Shown here one piece after another: positions 16,558-24,502 of a stretch of DNA of 64,000 nt; position 1 is the stretch's first letter; each line of letters begins with the position of its first letter. Source of the DNA: Hyphomonadaceae bacterium (GTDB lineage: Bacteria; Pseudomonadota; Alphaproteobacteria; Caulobacterales; Hyphomonadaceae); assembly GCA_024742355.1 (NCBI GenBank), contig JANSYM010000001.1:1-64000 (forward strand). The letters are read 5' to 3'. A program made the position numbers and the translations under genes. The notes beneath the pieces are model-generated. The model was not told the origin of the DNA, ran no database searches, and saw only the letters and a list, made by a program, of their open reading frames with translations.

Positions 16558-16619
16558 AATTCACAAGACTGCCTCAAATGATGTGCTAAGAATCTCACCG
16601 CGATGTGGGAGGACACGAT

Positions 16620-17030
16620 ATGGCACGCGCAATTCCGACAGACGAAATCCTGCTGGCGACGATCTATAAACGCAATCTCAAGGCGTTTTCGGACTGGTCG
16701 GAAGAAAACAAGACTCGCGTCACCAAGATCTGGGTGCCGATCGATGTCGAGGCGCTTGGCAAGAAATTCGGATGCGACCCCGATCTGATTTTCGGCCGTC
16801 TATATTATCACATGAACGAAAAATACGGCTCCAAAACGGGCGACGGCCAGGACGTTAATTTTTTCAACATGCGGCTTGCCAATGACCGCCATGTCGTGAA
16901 TTTCCCGCTGCTCACCTCGGTGCTCGCCGACCTGCAGGACAATCGCAAGCGGTTCATCATCTCGACCCGTGTGGCGGCGCTTTCCCTGGTCGTGTCTGCA
17001 ATTTCCATTGCAATCGCCGTCCTGAGATAG
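16620..17030 (+). CDS. Unrecognised 136-residue protein with a C-terminal membrane anchor
   Basis: The N-terminal ~110 residues are soluble-looking and mixed alpha/beta, with a conserved-looking core containing WVPIDVEALGKKFGCDPD and FGRLYYHMNEKYG. The C-terminus is one hydrophobic helix (about 115-135), giving a tail-anchored topology. The ATG at 16620 is set by GGGAGGAC at 16608-16615; an earlier in-frame ATG-like extension to 16605 has no such site. The gene lies between coaBC and dut on the same strand. I do not recognise the family. Confidence 0.68.
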   Translation: MARAIPTDEILLATIYKRNLKAFSDWSEENKTRVTKIWVPIDVEALGKKFGCDPDLIFGRLYYHMNEKYGSKTGDGQDVNFFNMRLANDRHVVNFPLLTSVLADLQDNRKRFIISTRVAALSLVVSAISIAIAVLR

Positions 17031-17076
17031 CGCCGAGACTTGACTCATCTGGCCGACTCCGTCGCTCTGCATTTCT

Positions 17077-17532
17077 ATGACTGATGTGACTGTTGCTGTG
17101 CGGCCTTTGCCGCATTTCGAGGGGCTCAACCTGCCCGCTTATGAAACCCTTGGGGCCGCCGGCATGGATGTGCGCGCTGCCGTGCCTGAGAGTGATCCAA
17201 TGGTGCTGACGCCCGGTGACCGCGCCATGGTGCCGACCGGGCTCAGTGTTGCCATCCCGCAAGGCTTTGAGATCCAGATGCGCCCGCGCTCGGGCCTCGC
17301 TGCCAAGCATGGCATCACCTGCCTCAACACGCCCGGCACGATTGACAGCGATTATCGCGGCGAACTGAAAGTCATCCTGATCAATCACGGCACCGATGCG
17401 TTCACCATCACGCGCGGCGAGCGGATTGGGCAGATGGTTCTGGCACCGGTCACTCGCATTGTCTGGCAGGAAGTCGACTCGCTCGATGAGACCGCGCGTG
17501 GCGCGGGCGGGTTCGGCTCGACCGGACGATAG
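17077..17532 (+). CDS. dut: Deoxyuridine 5'-triphosphate nucleotidohydrolase
   Basis: A 151-residue homotrimeric dUTPase. All five motifs are visible in order: [18 protein letters not shown] (phosphate binding), [13 protein letters not shown] with the catalytic Asp, [10 protein letters not shown], and the C-terminal Gly-rich arm [11 protein letters not shown]. It hydrolyses dUTP to dUMP, which supplies dTMP synthesis and keeps uracil out of DNA. It is in the coaBC neighbourhood, as is common. Confidence 0.96.
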   Translation: MTDVTVAVRPLPHFEGLNLPAYETLGAAGMDVRAAVPESDPMVLTPGDRAMVPTGLSVAIPQGFEIQMRPRSGLAAKHGITCLNTPGTIDSDYRGELKVILINHGTDAFTITRGERIGQMVLAPVTRIVWQEVDSLDETARGAGGFGSTGR

Positions 17533-17593
17533 ACCTTGCGTTTTTGTCCAGACACGCTATATATCGAAAAACGATAAGAGTCAGGACAAAAAA

Positions 17594-17833
17594 ATGGATA
17601 TCAATAGCCCCTTCACCATGGTGGTGCTGATTGTGCTGATCGCCGTCGGTGCGGGTGTGATCAAGACCTGGATCGAGACGCGCGCCAATTCCACCGCTGA
17701 CGAAGAAACCCGGCTGCGTATGGAGGATCTGGAGCGCGAGGTCATTCGCTTGCGAGACCGCGTGAAAGTTCTGGAAAAGATCACCACCGATGGCGACAAT
17801 CGCCTGCGTGACGAGATTTCGCGCCTGGCCTAG
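17594..17833 (+). CDS. PspB-like small envelope-stress membrane protein
   Basis: A 79-residue protein with one N-terminal membrane helix (about 7-25) and a coiled coil. The coiled coil ends with RDRVKVLEKITTDGDNRLRDE, a pattern typical of alphaproteobacterial PspB-like proteins. The ATG at 17594 follows AGGAC; the longer frame from 17396 overlaps dut and is rejected. It is separate from, and additional to, the pspB gene at 12758. Whether it takes part in the phage-shock response is inference. Confidence 0.72.
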   Translation: MDINSPFTMVVLIVLIAVGAGVIKTWIETRANSTADEETRLRMEDLEREVIRLRDRVKVLEKITTDGDNRLRDEISRLA

Positions 17834-18072
17834 GCGTCGCCTGAATCGTCAAAGCCTTTGCTGATGACGTTCGCGGCATAGGCCGACACTGAAAATCCAA
17901 CAATGCCAATTCCGGCCGCATAGAGTGTGGCGAGGTTCGTGTTGCAGCTCGGACCGCCTTCAGCGCAGCTGCCAAAATTCAGCGTGTAGAACATGTAAAT
18001 GGCCGTGAGGGCCGCGAACACGGCCAGCGCGAACATCGCGCGCGACAACCATTTCAGAGCAAGGGCGATCAT
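17830..18072 (-). CDS. Unrecognised 80-residue membrane protein
   Basis: Two hydrophobic helices (about 4-30 and 48-68) flank a short loop with two Cys residues (SCAEGGPSC), which would face the periplasm in one topology and could form a disulfide. Its start overlaps the stop of the upstream hydrolase-like gene by four bases (ATGA type), so the two are probably translated together. The 3' end overlaps the convergent PspB-like gene. No family was recognised. Confidence 0.68.
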   Translation of the reverse strand: MIALALKWLSRAMFALAVFAALTAIYMFYTLNFGSCAEGGPSCNTNLATLYAAGIGIVGFSVSAYAANVISKGFDDSGDA

Positions 18073-18992
18073 TCAGGAGCTTCCTTCCGGATAGAGGTGG
18101 ACAACCAGTCGAGTATGGCATCTGCGATTTCGTTTGGTTTTTCGGGGAGCAGGGCGTGACCAGCGCCGTCCAGGCGAAAGCCGGTGACGCGGTCTGGATA
18201 ATCGCGTTCCAGCAGGTCGATTGTGTCTTCCGGCGGGGCGATCGTGTCCTGCAGGCCGGCAATGACCAGCATTGGGCCCGTCCCGCCATGGGTCCAGTCC
18301 TCAGCCGGGGTCGTGCGCGTCGCGCCGCCTTGCAGCCGGCCCGTCTCCGCATGCCAGCCGCGGAGCCAATAGTCCGGAATGTCATTTCCATCGGCGAAGA
18401 AGGCATAGCGGACCGCGTCCTTGCGTTTGCCAATCGTCAGGCGCGGATCGAATGAGTCTGTGAGTGCCTGGGCAGCTTTGTCAGGAATTGGTTTTTGCCC
18501 ACCGGAGGCGATGAGGATGACGCCGGCCGTTTGCGCGTCGAAGAGAGTCGCGCTGGTGCGCGCGAGCCGGTTACCGAAGGCGTGACCAAGGAACACGACC
18601 GAGCCGCGATGGGCGTAGATGCCGTGGGCATCGCGTGCGAGATCGAACAGGTCCGGGTTTTCTTGCGAGGCGACGGACTGACCGATACCGGGGGCTTCGA
18701 TCATCAGGATCGGATACCCGGCGGCGTTCAACGTCGTCGCGAGTTCGTTGAAATCGCTCGCCTCACGCCCGGCGCTGGCAAACATGACGATCACTGGCAG
18801 ATCAGACGGCGGTGCGGTGAGCTCATAATAGGCCACCGCGGCATTGCGATTGCCATTCTCGGGATAGAGCTCCGAGACATAATGCGTGCCGACAGCATCG
18901 CGCGCTTTCAGGAAGGGCTGAGGAGAGGTCATCGCAATCGCTCCAATGATCAGGGCGAGCACGAGAACGGCCAGGCCAATCAACCATTTCAT
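18069..18992 (-). CDS. Alpha/beta-hydrolase fold protein lacking the nucleophilic serine
   Basis: A 307-residue protein with an N-terminal hydrophobic anchor or uncleaved signal (about 1-22) and a complete-looking alpha/beta-hydrolase core. Its nucleophile elbow reads GHAFGN (136-141): Ala138 occupies the position where Ser, Cys or Asp is required. The acid-turn GLQDTIAPPED and the C-terminal GAGHALLPEKP His are retained. It may be a non-catalytic binding protein or use another mechanism. The ATG at 18992 is chosen because it starts the hydrophobic segment. It is adjacent to and divergent in function from the LysR gene whose 3' end lies 50 bases upstream. Confidence 0.75.
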   Translation of the reverse strand: MKWLIGLAVLVLALIIGAIAMTSPQPFLKARDAVGTHYVSELYPENGNRNAAVAYYELTAPPSDLPVIVMFASAGREASDFNELATTLNAAGYPILMIEAPGIGQSVASQENPDLFDLARDAHGIYAHRGSVVFLGHAFGNRLARTSATLFDAQTAGVILIASGGQKPIPDKAAQALTDSFDPRLTIGKRKDAVRYAFFADGNDIPDYWLRGWHAETGRLQGGATRTTPAEDWTHGGTGPMLVIAGLQDTIAPPEDTIDLLERDYPDRVTGFRLDGAGHALLPEKPNEIADAILDWLSTSIRKEAPE

Positions 18993-19041
18993 CTCTGACA
19001 CTCCCTCAATTGCAACAGGCTGACACTTGCGTGGGGCCTGG

Positions 19042-19941
19042 TCAAACCATTGGCGACTTTGGCAGCTCTTCGGCGAGAATGTCATACACCACGCGGATGC
19101 GTTTGCTGGTGTGCAGCTCGCGGTGCGTGACCAGCCAGACCGGCACAGGCAGGGTGATCTTGTCCGGCAGGATGGGCCGGATGCGAGGGTCCAGCTGTTC
19201 GATGTCCCGGGTCAGAAATCCGATCCCCAGGCCTTGCGCCACCAATTCCCGCATCACCGTCCCGGCGCGCGAATTGAGCGTGAAATTGCGGTGGGTGAGG
19301 GACAGACCATGCCGCGCCATTTCTGCGATCAGTTCGTCATTGCGGTCGAACCCGATAAAGTCGGCATCCTCGAGGTCTTTCAGATTTTCAACCGGGCCGA
19401 GCGTTCGCACGTAATCTTCAGAAGCATAGAGATGTGCCGCGCTCTCGCCGATCAGTTTCGCAATCAGGTCCGGCTGCGTCGGACGGGCGTGCCGGATCGA
19501 AATATCCGCTTCGCGCCGTGTCAGGTCCTGAACCTCGTTGGAGGTGACGATATCCAGCGTGATGCCGGGCGCCTGGTCTCTGATTTTCCGGATGATGGGG
19601 GGCAGGTGATAGGTCGCCATGGCGCCGGTGGCGGTGATGACGACTTTGCCTTCGATAACCTGTGACTGTCCTGACGCGACCAGCGACACCTGCGTCGCCG
19701 CATCGGCCATGATTCGCACATGCTCCATCAAATCGCGTCCGGCATCGGTCAGCGCCATGGCGCGGCCCGCACGTTCGAACAAGGTCACGCCGAGGTCTTC
19801 CTCCAGGGCGGCAACCTGGCGGCTGAGCGTCGGCTGGGTCTGCCCAAGCGCGCGCGCGGCGGCAGAGAGCGAGCCTTCCTCGGCGGTTGCGAGGAAGGCG
19901 CGCACCTGGTTCCAGTCGAAGGAGATGGCCTGCCAGTTCAT
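19042..19941 (-). CDS. LysR-family transcriptional regulator
   Basis: A 299-residue regulator. The winged HTH (about 9-68) has the classic SLSAAARALGQTQPTLSRQV sequence followed by a linker helix, then the two-lobed effector-binding domain. LysR proteins bind near divergent promoters and respond to small co-inducers. The divergent neighbour is a methyltransferase gene at 20070, and the hydrolase-like gene lies downstream on the same strand; either could be a target. The effector is not predictable. Confidence 0.92.
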   Translation of the reverse strand: MNWQAISFDWNQVRAFLATAEEGSLSAAARALGQTQPTLSRQVAALEEDLGVTLFERAGRAMALTDAGRDLMEHVRIMADAATQVSLVASGQSQVIEGKVVITATGAMATYHLPPIIRKIRDQAPGITLDIVTSNEVQDLTRREADISIRHARPTQPDLIAKLIGESAAHLYASEDYVRTLGPVENLKDLEDADFIGFDRNDELIAEMARHGLSLTHRNFTLNSRAGTVMRELVAQGLGIGFLTRDIEQLDPRIRPILPDKITLPVPVWLVTHRELHTSKRIRVVYDILAEELPKSPMV

Positions 19942-20069
19942 GGTTTTGTGTATAGGTCCCTTCAGGAAAACCGCAATTCCTGTTCGATCTGCGAATAGGT
20001 ATGTGAAGGGCAGACGAGACGCGCATGCATGTGCACCCCGAATTCGCGGGGACGACCAAGGAGGCGATA

Positions 20070-20699
20070 ATGGCCGATAAAGCGAAATTTTGGGATGGGA
20101 CGGCGGAGAAATATTCCAAACAGCCGATCGCCAATCAGAAGGCCTATGAGGTCAAACTCGATCTGAGCCGCGAATATTTTACCCCGGACTCGAACGTGCT
20201 TGAGTTTGGCTGCGGCACCGGGTCGACCGCCATTCTGCATGCGCCGTTCGTGAAACATATCGATGCGATCGATGTTTCATCGGAAATGATCCGCATCGCC
20301 AAGGACAAGCTCGCGCCAGCCGGTATCGAGAACGTGACCTTCAGCGTCGCCGACATGGATGGGTTCGCGGTCGCACCGGAAAGCTATGATGCCGCGCTCG
20401 GTCTGAACATCCTGCATCTGCTTGATGATCGGATGGCGGCGATGCGTGAAGTATATAAGGCGCTCAAGCCCGGCGGACACTTTATCTCCAGCACGGTGTG
20501 TCTGCGGGAAAAACTCCTGTTCACGCTGATGGATCCGCTGTTTCCGCTCATGCACGCGCTCGGGCGTTGGCCCAAAGTCTATCGCATTTCGGCCAAGCGG
20601 CTGCAGCGCGACATGGAGGAAGTCGGCTTCAAGACCGTGCATTACTGGCAGCCGGACAATGGCATGAGCGTCTTCATGGTCGGACAGAAGCCCGAATAA
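20070..20699 (+). CDS. Class I SAM-dependent methyltransferase
   Basis: A 209-residue Rossmann-fold methyltransferase. Motif I is VLEFGCGTGSTA, motif II ends with an acidic residue in DAIDVSSEMI, and the post-motif region GLNILHLLDD is of the UbiE/Methyltransf_11 kind. The ATG at 20070 is supported by AAGGAGG at 20058-20064. The substrate is unknown; PE- or quinone-like methylation cannot be inferred from this sequence alone. It is divergent from the LysR gene. Confidence 0.85.
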   Translation: MADKAKFWDGTAEKYSKQPIANQKAYEVKLDLSREYFTPDSNVLEFGCGTGSTAILHAPFVKHIDAIDVSSEMIRIAKDKLAPAGIENVTFSVADMDGFAVAPESYDAALGLNILHLLDDRMAAMREVYKALKPGGHFISSTVCLREKLLFTLMDPLFPLMHALGRWPKVYRISAKRLQRDMEEVGFKTVHYWQPDNGMSVFMVGQKPE

Positions 20700-20710
20700 G
20701 GCAGCCGCGC

Positions 20711-22069
20711 CTAGACCAGGACGTCATCATCCTTGGCGAACTTCGCCAGAAGATATGCGTCATTGTCTTCAATCGGCTCGAGCTTGCCAAAGGCGAACGC
20801 GTTTCGGTCCATGACCAGATCCCGCGGGCGCAGGGCGCGCGAGATTTCGAGCCCGTCCAGACTGCGGGCGCGAGAGAAAGCGACATAGGACTGGCCATGC
20901 GCAAACATGCCGCGATCCAGATCGATATAAACCTTGTCCAGGGTCAGGCCCTGGGCCTTGTGAATGGTCACGGCATAGGCCAGGCGTACCGGCACCTGTT
21001 TAAACGTGCCGACCACTTCGCGTGAGACTTTCTTCGTCTCGGGGTCGAGTGAGTATTTGTACTTTTCCCAGGCCGCCGGTTCGATTTCATATTCGTGCCC
21101 ATCCAGCTCGACCAGAACATTGCGCCCGGACCAGCCAGCGACGGTCGCGAGTGATCCATTGACCCAGCGCCCATCCGGGTCGTTCTTGATCAGCATCACG
21201 CGGGCGCCCTCTTTCAGTTCGAGGTCGGCTTCTGTGGGATAGGTCTTTTCGTCAAAATCGCCCTGAACCCGCGCCTCGAAGACCTTCTCAGGGCCGGGCA
21301 ATTCGTCCAGCCGCGCCTGATTGATGCGAAAGGCATTGGCATTGTTGGGCGTCAACACAATGTGGGTTTCACTCGCCTCGACGGCGTCGCGGTCTGAGAC
21401 GACGCTGCGCAGGACGGACTCATCCGCCGGGGTCAGGCGCCCCTGGCGCATGGCGCCGAGCAGCGCGAGAAAACGCGGGTCCTCCTGGCGGAACACATGT
21501 TTCAGCGCAAGCAGGGCAAACTCGGCTTCCTTGAAAGCGGGCGCATTGAAGAAATAGTGGCCGCCATAACGTTCTTTCAGGATCGGGTCCTCGTCGCCGC
21601 GCACCACTGGGGGCAGCTGGTGAAGGTCACCGGACAGGATCATCCGCACGCCGCCAAACGGGCGTTTGGAGCCGCGATTGAGCTTCAGGCTGCGATCAAT
21701 CGCGTCCAGCATATCGGCCCTTACCATCGAGATCTCGTCGATGATGATGGTCTCGGCAGCTTTCATGATCCGCGCCGTGCGCAGGCGTTTGACGTCCTGA
21801 GGTTCGATCAGGCGCGGCGGAAACTTGAAGAAACTGTGCAAGGTCTGGCCGCCCGCATTCATCGCCGCCACCCCGGTCGGGGCGAGCACGATGGCGCTTT
21901 CGCCGGCCTGTTCGACAAATTTGCGCAGCAACGTGGTTTTCCCTGTCCCCGCCCGCCCGGTCAGAAACAGGTTGCCCTGCGCACCGGCGCCGCGGCTGAC
22001 CCACTCGGCCGGCTTGGCATAGATTGTATCGGGCGTCTCGGCGCCGCTCAGAACAGGTAAATCAGTCAT
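20711..22069 (-). CDS. Pif1/RecD-like superfamily 1B DNA helicase
   Basis: A 452-residue helicase. Motif I is LFLTGRAGTGKTTLLRKF, followed by LAPTGVAAMNAGGQTLHSFF (motif Ia region), IIIDEISMVRADMLD (motif II), SGDLHQLPPV (motif III) and a C-terminal AYAVTIHKAQGLTLD with VAFSRARS (motifs V and VI). This set is typical of Pif1-like 5'-3' helicases that act at stalled forks and structured DNA. It converges on the methyltransferase gene with an 11-base gap and has no evident operon partner. Confidence 0.88.
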   Translation of the reverse strand: MTDLPVLSGAETPDTIYAKPAEWVSRGAGAQGNLFLTGRAGTGKTTLLRKFVEQAGESAIVLAPTGVAAMNAGGQTLHSFFKFPPRLIEPQDVKRLRTARIMKAAETIIIDEISMVRADMLDAIDRSLKLNRGSKRPFGGVRMILSGDLHQLPPVVRGDEDPILKERYGGHYFFNAPAFKEAEFALLALKHVFRQEDPRFLALLGAMRQGRLTPADESVLRSVVSDRDAVEASETHIVLTPNNANAFRINQARLDELPGPEKVFEARVQGDFDEKTYPTEADLELKEGARVMLIKNDPDGRWVNGSLATVAGWSGRNVLVELDGHEYEIEPAAWEKYKYSLDPETKKVSREVVGTFKQVPVRLAYAVTIHKAQGLTLDKVYIDLDRGMFAHGQSYVAFSRARSLDGLEISRALRPRDLVMDRNAFAFGKLEPIEDNDAYLLAKFAKDDDVLV

Positions 22070-22099
22070 GAACGGCCAGCCATAGCGGGCTTTGCCGGG

Positions 22100-22912
22100 C
22101 TAGGGAATGTTCTCGCACTGAACCGTGCTGGTGGCGCGGCAGGCGCCATCGAGATCCTCGACCAGGGACTTTGGCCGTGATGCCAGGATGCCGCCACGCT
22201 CAAAGCAAAGATTGATGGCCTTCACGCGAGCATGTTCAACATAAATGGTGCCGTCCTGGTCGCAATTCTTGCTCGGATTGACCTCGATCGTCTCGCTGAT
22301 TGGGAAAGCGCGCAACTGGCGCTGCAGAACGGGAATGGTGAAGTCCTCGGGCAAGCCCTGATGCTCGACCATGAAGTTTCTGAGCAGGATGGTTGGATCA
22401 GCGATCTCACGCTCACTCGGATCGACATAACAGGTGCCGAGCGTGCGATAGGCATAGCGCTCGCCCTCCGCTGACATGTCGGCGGCAAAGGCCCGTTCGG
22501 CGGCGAGCCGTCTTTGGTGGAAGTCAGCGCTGCGCAAGCCCTGGTGCGCGTCCATGTCGAGCTTCAGCCAATGCTGCCAATGGGCGCTCGCGGTCGCTTC
22601 TGTGAAATCCGGGTGCCGGGCCTTCGCATCTTCGGGTGTACGGATCGTACTGGCGGCAAGATAGGACCATGCCGCCATGCAGCGCATGGGCGTGGCGAGA
22701 TTTTCCAGCGACACAGTTACGGCTTCGTCAGAGCCGTTTTCATACCGCTCTGCCGTAGCAATGGGCAGCGTAACATCTTGACGGTTCTGCTCATATATCG
22801 CGCCTTGCTCAGTCAATGGTGGCGGGTCAACCGCGACCAGATTCTGCGCATGCGCAATAGAAAACGAGACGATGCATGCTAGCGCCAGGGGACGCAAACG
22901 GGCTACAAGCAT
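22100..22912 (-). CDS. Unrecognised secreted protein
   Basis: A 270-residue protein with a Sec signal peptide (about 1-22, ending AHA). The mature part has paired Cys residues spread through it (for example MRCMAAWSY, GTCYVDPSE and the C-terminal CRATSTVQCENIP), which suggests a disulfide-stabilised periplasmic domain. I recognise no domain. It lies 30 bases downstream of nothing on its own strand except the helicase start, and is divergent from the O-methyltransferase gene. Confidence 0.68.
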   Translation of the reverse strand: MLVARLRPLALACIVSFSIAHAQNLVAVDPPPLTEQGAIYEQNRQDVTLPIATAERYENGSDEAVTVSLENLATPMRCMAAWSYLAASTIRTPEDAKARHPDFTEATASAHWQHWLKLDMDAHQGLRSADFHQRRLAAERAFAADMSAEGERYAYRTLGTCYVDPSEREIADPTILLRNFMVEHQGLPEDFTIPVLQRQLRAFPISETIEVNPSKNCDQDGTIYVEHARVKAINLCFERGGILASRPKSLVEDLDGACRATSTVQCENIP

Positions 22913-22942
22913 GATGACCCTTTGTTGTGAAACTCTACACTC

Positions 22943-22959
22943 GCGTACAAGTCGTACGC
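22943..22959. promoter_or_regulatory. Inverted repeat between divergent genes
   Basis: GCGTAC and GTACGC are exact inverse arms around AAGTC. The site is 31 bases from the start of the secreted-protein gene and 50 bases from the O-methyltransferase start, a suitable place for an operator shared by both promoters. No regulator is assigned. Confidence 0.45.
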
Positions 22960-23008
22960 AGGTTTCCGGCGCTGCTCAAGGGCGAAGATTAGTTAAGGGG
23001 CATTAACA

Positions 23009-23677
23009 ATGCAGCTGTCTGAAACGTTTGAACAAATGGATGCCTATCTGGAGCGCTCTTTGCTGCGCCCTGATCCGGTCCTCGAGGCGATTGCAGAAAA
23101 CAGCGAGAAAGAGGGCCTTGTGCCGCATGCGGTGACGCCGCTTCAGGCCGAGTTCCTGGCTTTTCTGATCCGCATCACGGGCGCGCGCCGGGTGCTCGAG
23201 ATAGGTTGTCTCGGTGGATACTCCGCCGTTGCGATGGCGCGGGCATTGCCGGCGGACGGATATCTTCTCACCACCGAAATCGACACGCGCACGGCCAAGG
23301 TCGCCCAGGCAAACATTGAGCAATCCGGTTTTGGCGACCGCATCGACTTGCAGGTCGGACCGGCCATGCAAGTGTTGGAGCGCGAACAGGCGCGCGGGAC
23401 GGCGTTCGATTTTGTCTTCATCGATGCCGACAAGGTCAATCACAAGAATTATCTCGAGCGCGCGCTGACCATGGCGCGACCGGGAACCGTCATTGTTGCG
23501 GACAATATCGTGCGCGCCGGGACCGTGCTGGACGCGGACAGTCAGGATAACAGCATTCGCGGTGTGCGCGAGATGCTGGCCTATGCCGAGACTTTGGACG
23601 GCGTCGAGATGACGGCGCTGCAAACGGTTGGCGCCAAAGGCTATGACGGCATGGCCCTGTTTCGGGTCGCGGCCTAG
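23009..23677 (+). CDS. O-methyltransferase, caffeoyl-CoA (family 3) type
   Basis: A 222-residue protein. SAM binding is shown by RVLEIGCLGGYSAVAMA and the acidic TEIDTR. The family's metal-site stretch FDFVFIDADKVNHKNY, with VIVADNIV further on, is clear. Bacterial members methylate catechol-like hydroxyls in a divalent-metal-dependent way, often with broad specificity. The 3' end overlaps the convergent VWA-like gene by four bases. Confidence 0.9.
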   Translation: MQLSETFEQMDAYLERSLLRPDPVLEAIAENSEKEGLVPHAVTPLQAEFLAFLIRITGARRVLEIGCLGGYSAVAMARALPADGYLLTTEIDTRTAKVAQANIEQSGFGDRIDLQVGPAMQVLEREQARGTAFDFVFIDADKVNHKNYLERALTMARPGTVIVADNIVRAGTVLDADSQDNSIRGVREMLAYAETLDGVEMTALQTVGAKGYDGMALFRVAA

Positions 23678-24486
23678 AGGTCGCGCCAGGTGACGGTGAC
23701 ACCGAGTTCGGCAAACACTTCGTCCCAATAATCCTTCAATGGACCGCGCTGCATATCGACATAACGCTGGCGCGGGATCAGGCGGATTTCGAGATCGACG
23801 CCGTTCAGACTGTCGCCAAACCGGCGCATTGTGGTGTCGGCGACGCTCACCGCATCGGGCATATTGTCTGGCATCGATCCACCGCCGCCATAAATCGTGA
23901 ACACATCCGAGTTTTGCAGCATGTCCGAAATCATCACGATCCGCCGGGCCGGCGCGCGGTCGGAAAAAGCGTCCGTCTGGCCAAGCCGGGCGAGGGCTTC
24001 CAGAACAGGGCTGTTTGGCGCTTCCTTCGGCTCAACCAGGTCTTCCAGAATGGATTCCATTGGTTGGTTGAACTTCTCATTGAAGCGTTCTTCGATCTGA
24101 ACCGGATTGCGGAACAGGGCATTGACCTGATCGCCGCGGCCGGGATTGCACAGCGAGAAGCGACCGCGCGGATCGAACTGCCCATCCTGATCGAGCTCGA
24201 AAAGGGTGAAGCGCTCGCCAATCTCCAGCCGGTTACGCGTCCGGCGGATAAGCGCCGCGATCAGATCCGCCTGCTGGGCACTGTATTCATCCGTCTTGTC
24301 GATGATGACGGCTGTGTGCGGCGGCAGCTCGTCAGAGAGCTCGCACAGGGTCAGCTCGTCATAAGGCTCCGGCTGCAGGGCAAAGAAGGCAAAGCCGATA
24401 ATCGCCACGGCGAGACCGGCCAGGACGAAATTCAGGATTGCCTGATTGCGCTGCTTTTTCTGCCGTGATCGCCGACGCCGTGCCAT
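23674..24486 (-). CDS. Membrane-anchored protein with a degenerate VWA-like domain
   Basis: A 270-residue protein. A basic N-terminus (RRRRSRQKKQR) precedes one membrane helix (about 17-37), so the remainder should be outside the cytoplasm. The domain starts with TAVIIDKTDEYS (58-69), reminiscent of the first MIDAS strand of von Willebrand A domains. It continues with NSPVLEALARL and RRIVMISDMLQNS, which fit the second and third MIDAS loops. The match is partial and is my inference. It is 16 bases downstream of a four-helix membrane protein gene on the same strand, so the two probably form one unit. Confidence 0.65.
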   Translation of the reverse strand: MARRRRSRQKKQRNQAILNFVLAGLAVAIIGFAFFALQPEPYDELTLCELSDELPPHTAVIIDKTDEYSAQQADLIAALIRRTRNRLEIGERFTLFELDQDGQFDPRGRFSLCNPGRGDQVNALFRNPVQIEERFNEKFNQPMESILEDLVEPKEAPNSPVLEALARLGQTDAFSDRAPARRIVMISDMLQNSDVFTIYGGGGSMPDNMPDAVSVADTTMRRFGDSLNGVDLEIRLIPRQRYVDMQRGPLKDYWDEVFAELGVTVTWRDL

Positions 24487-24502
24487 ACCCCAAAGCCCCT
24501 TC

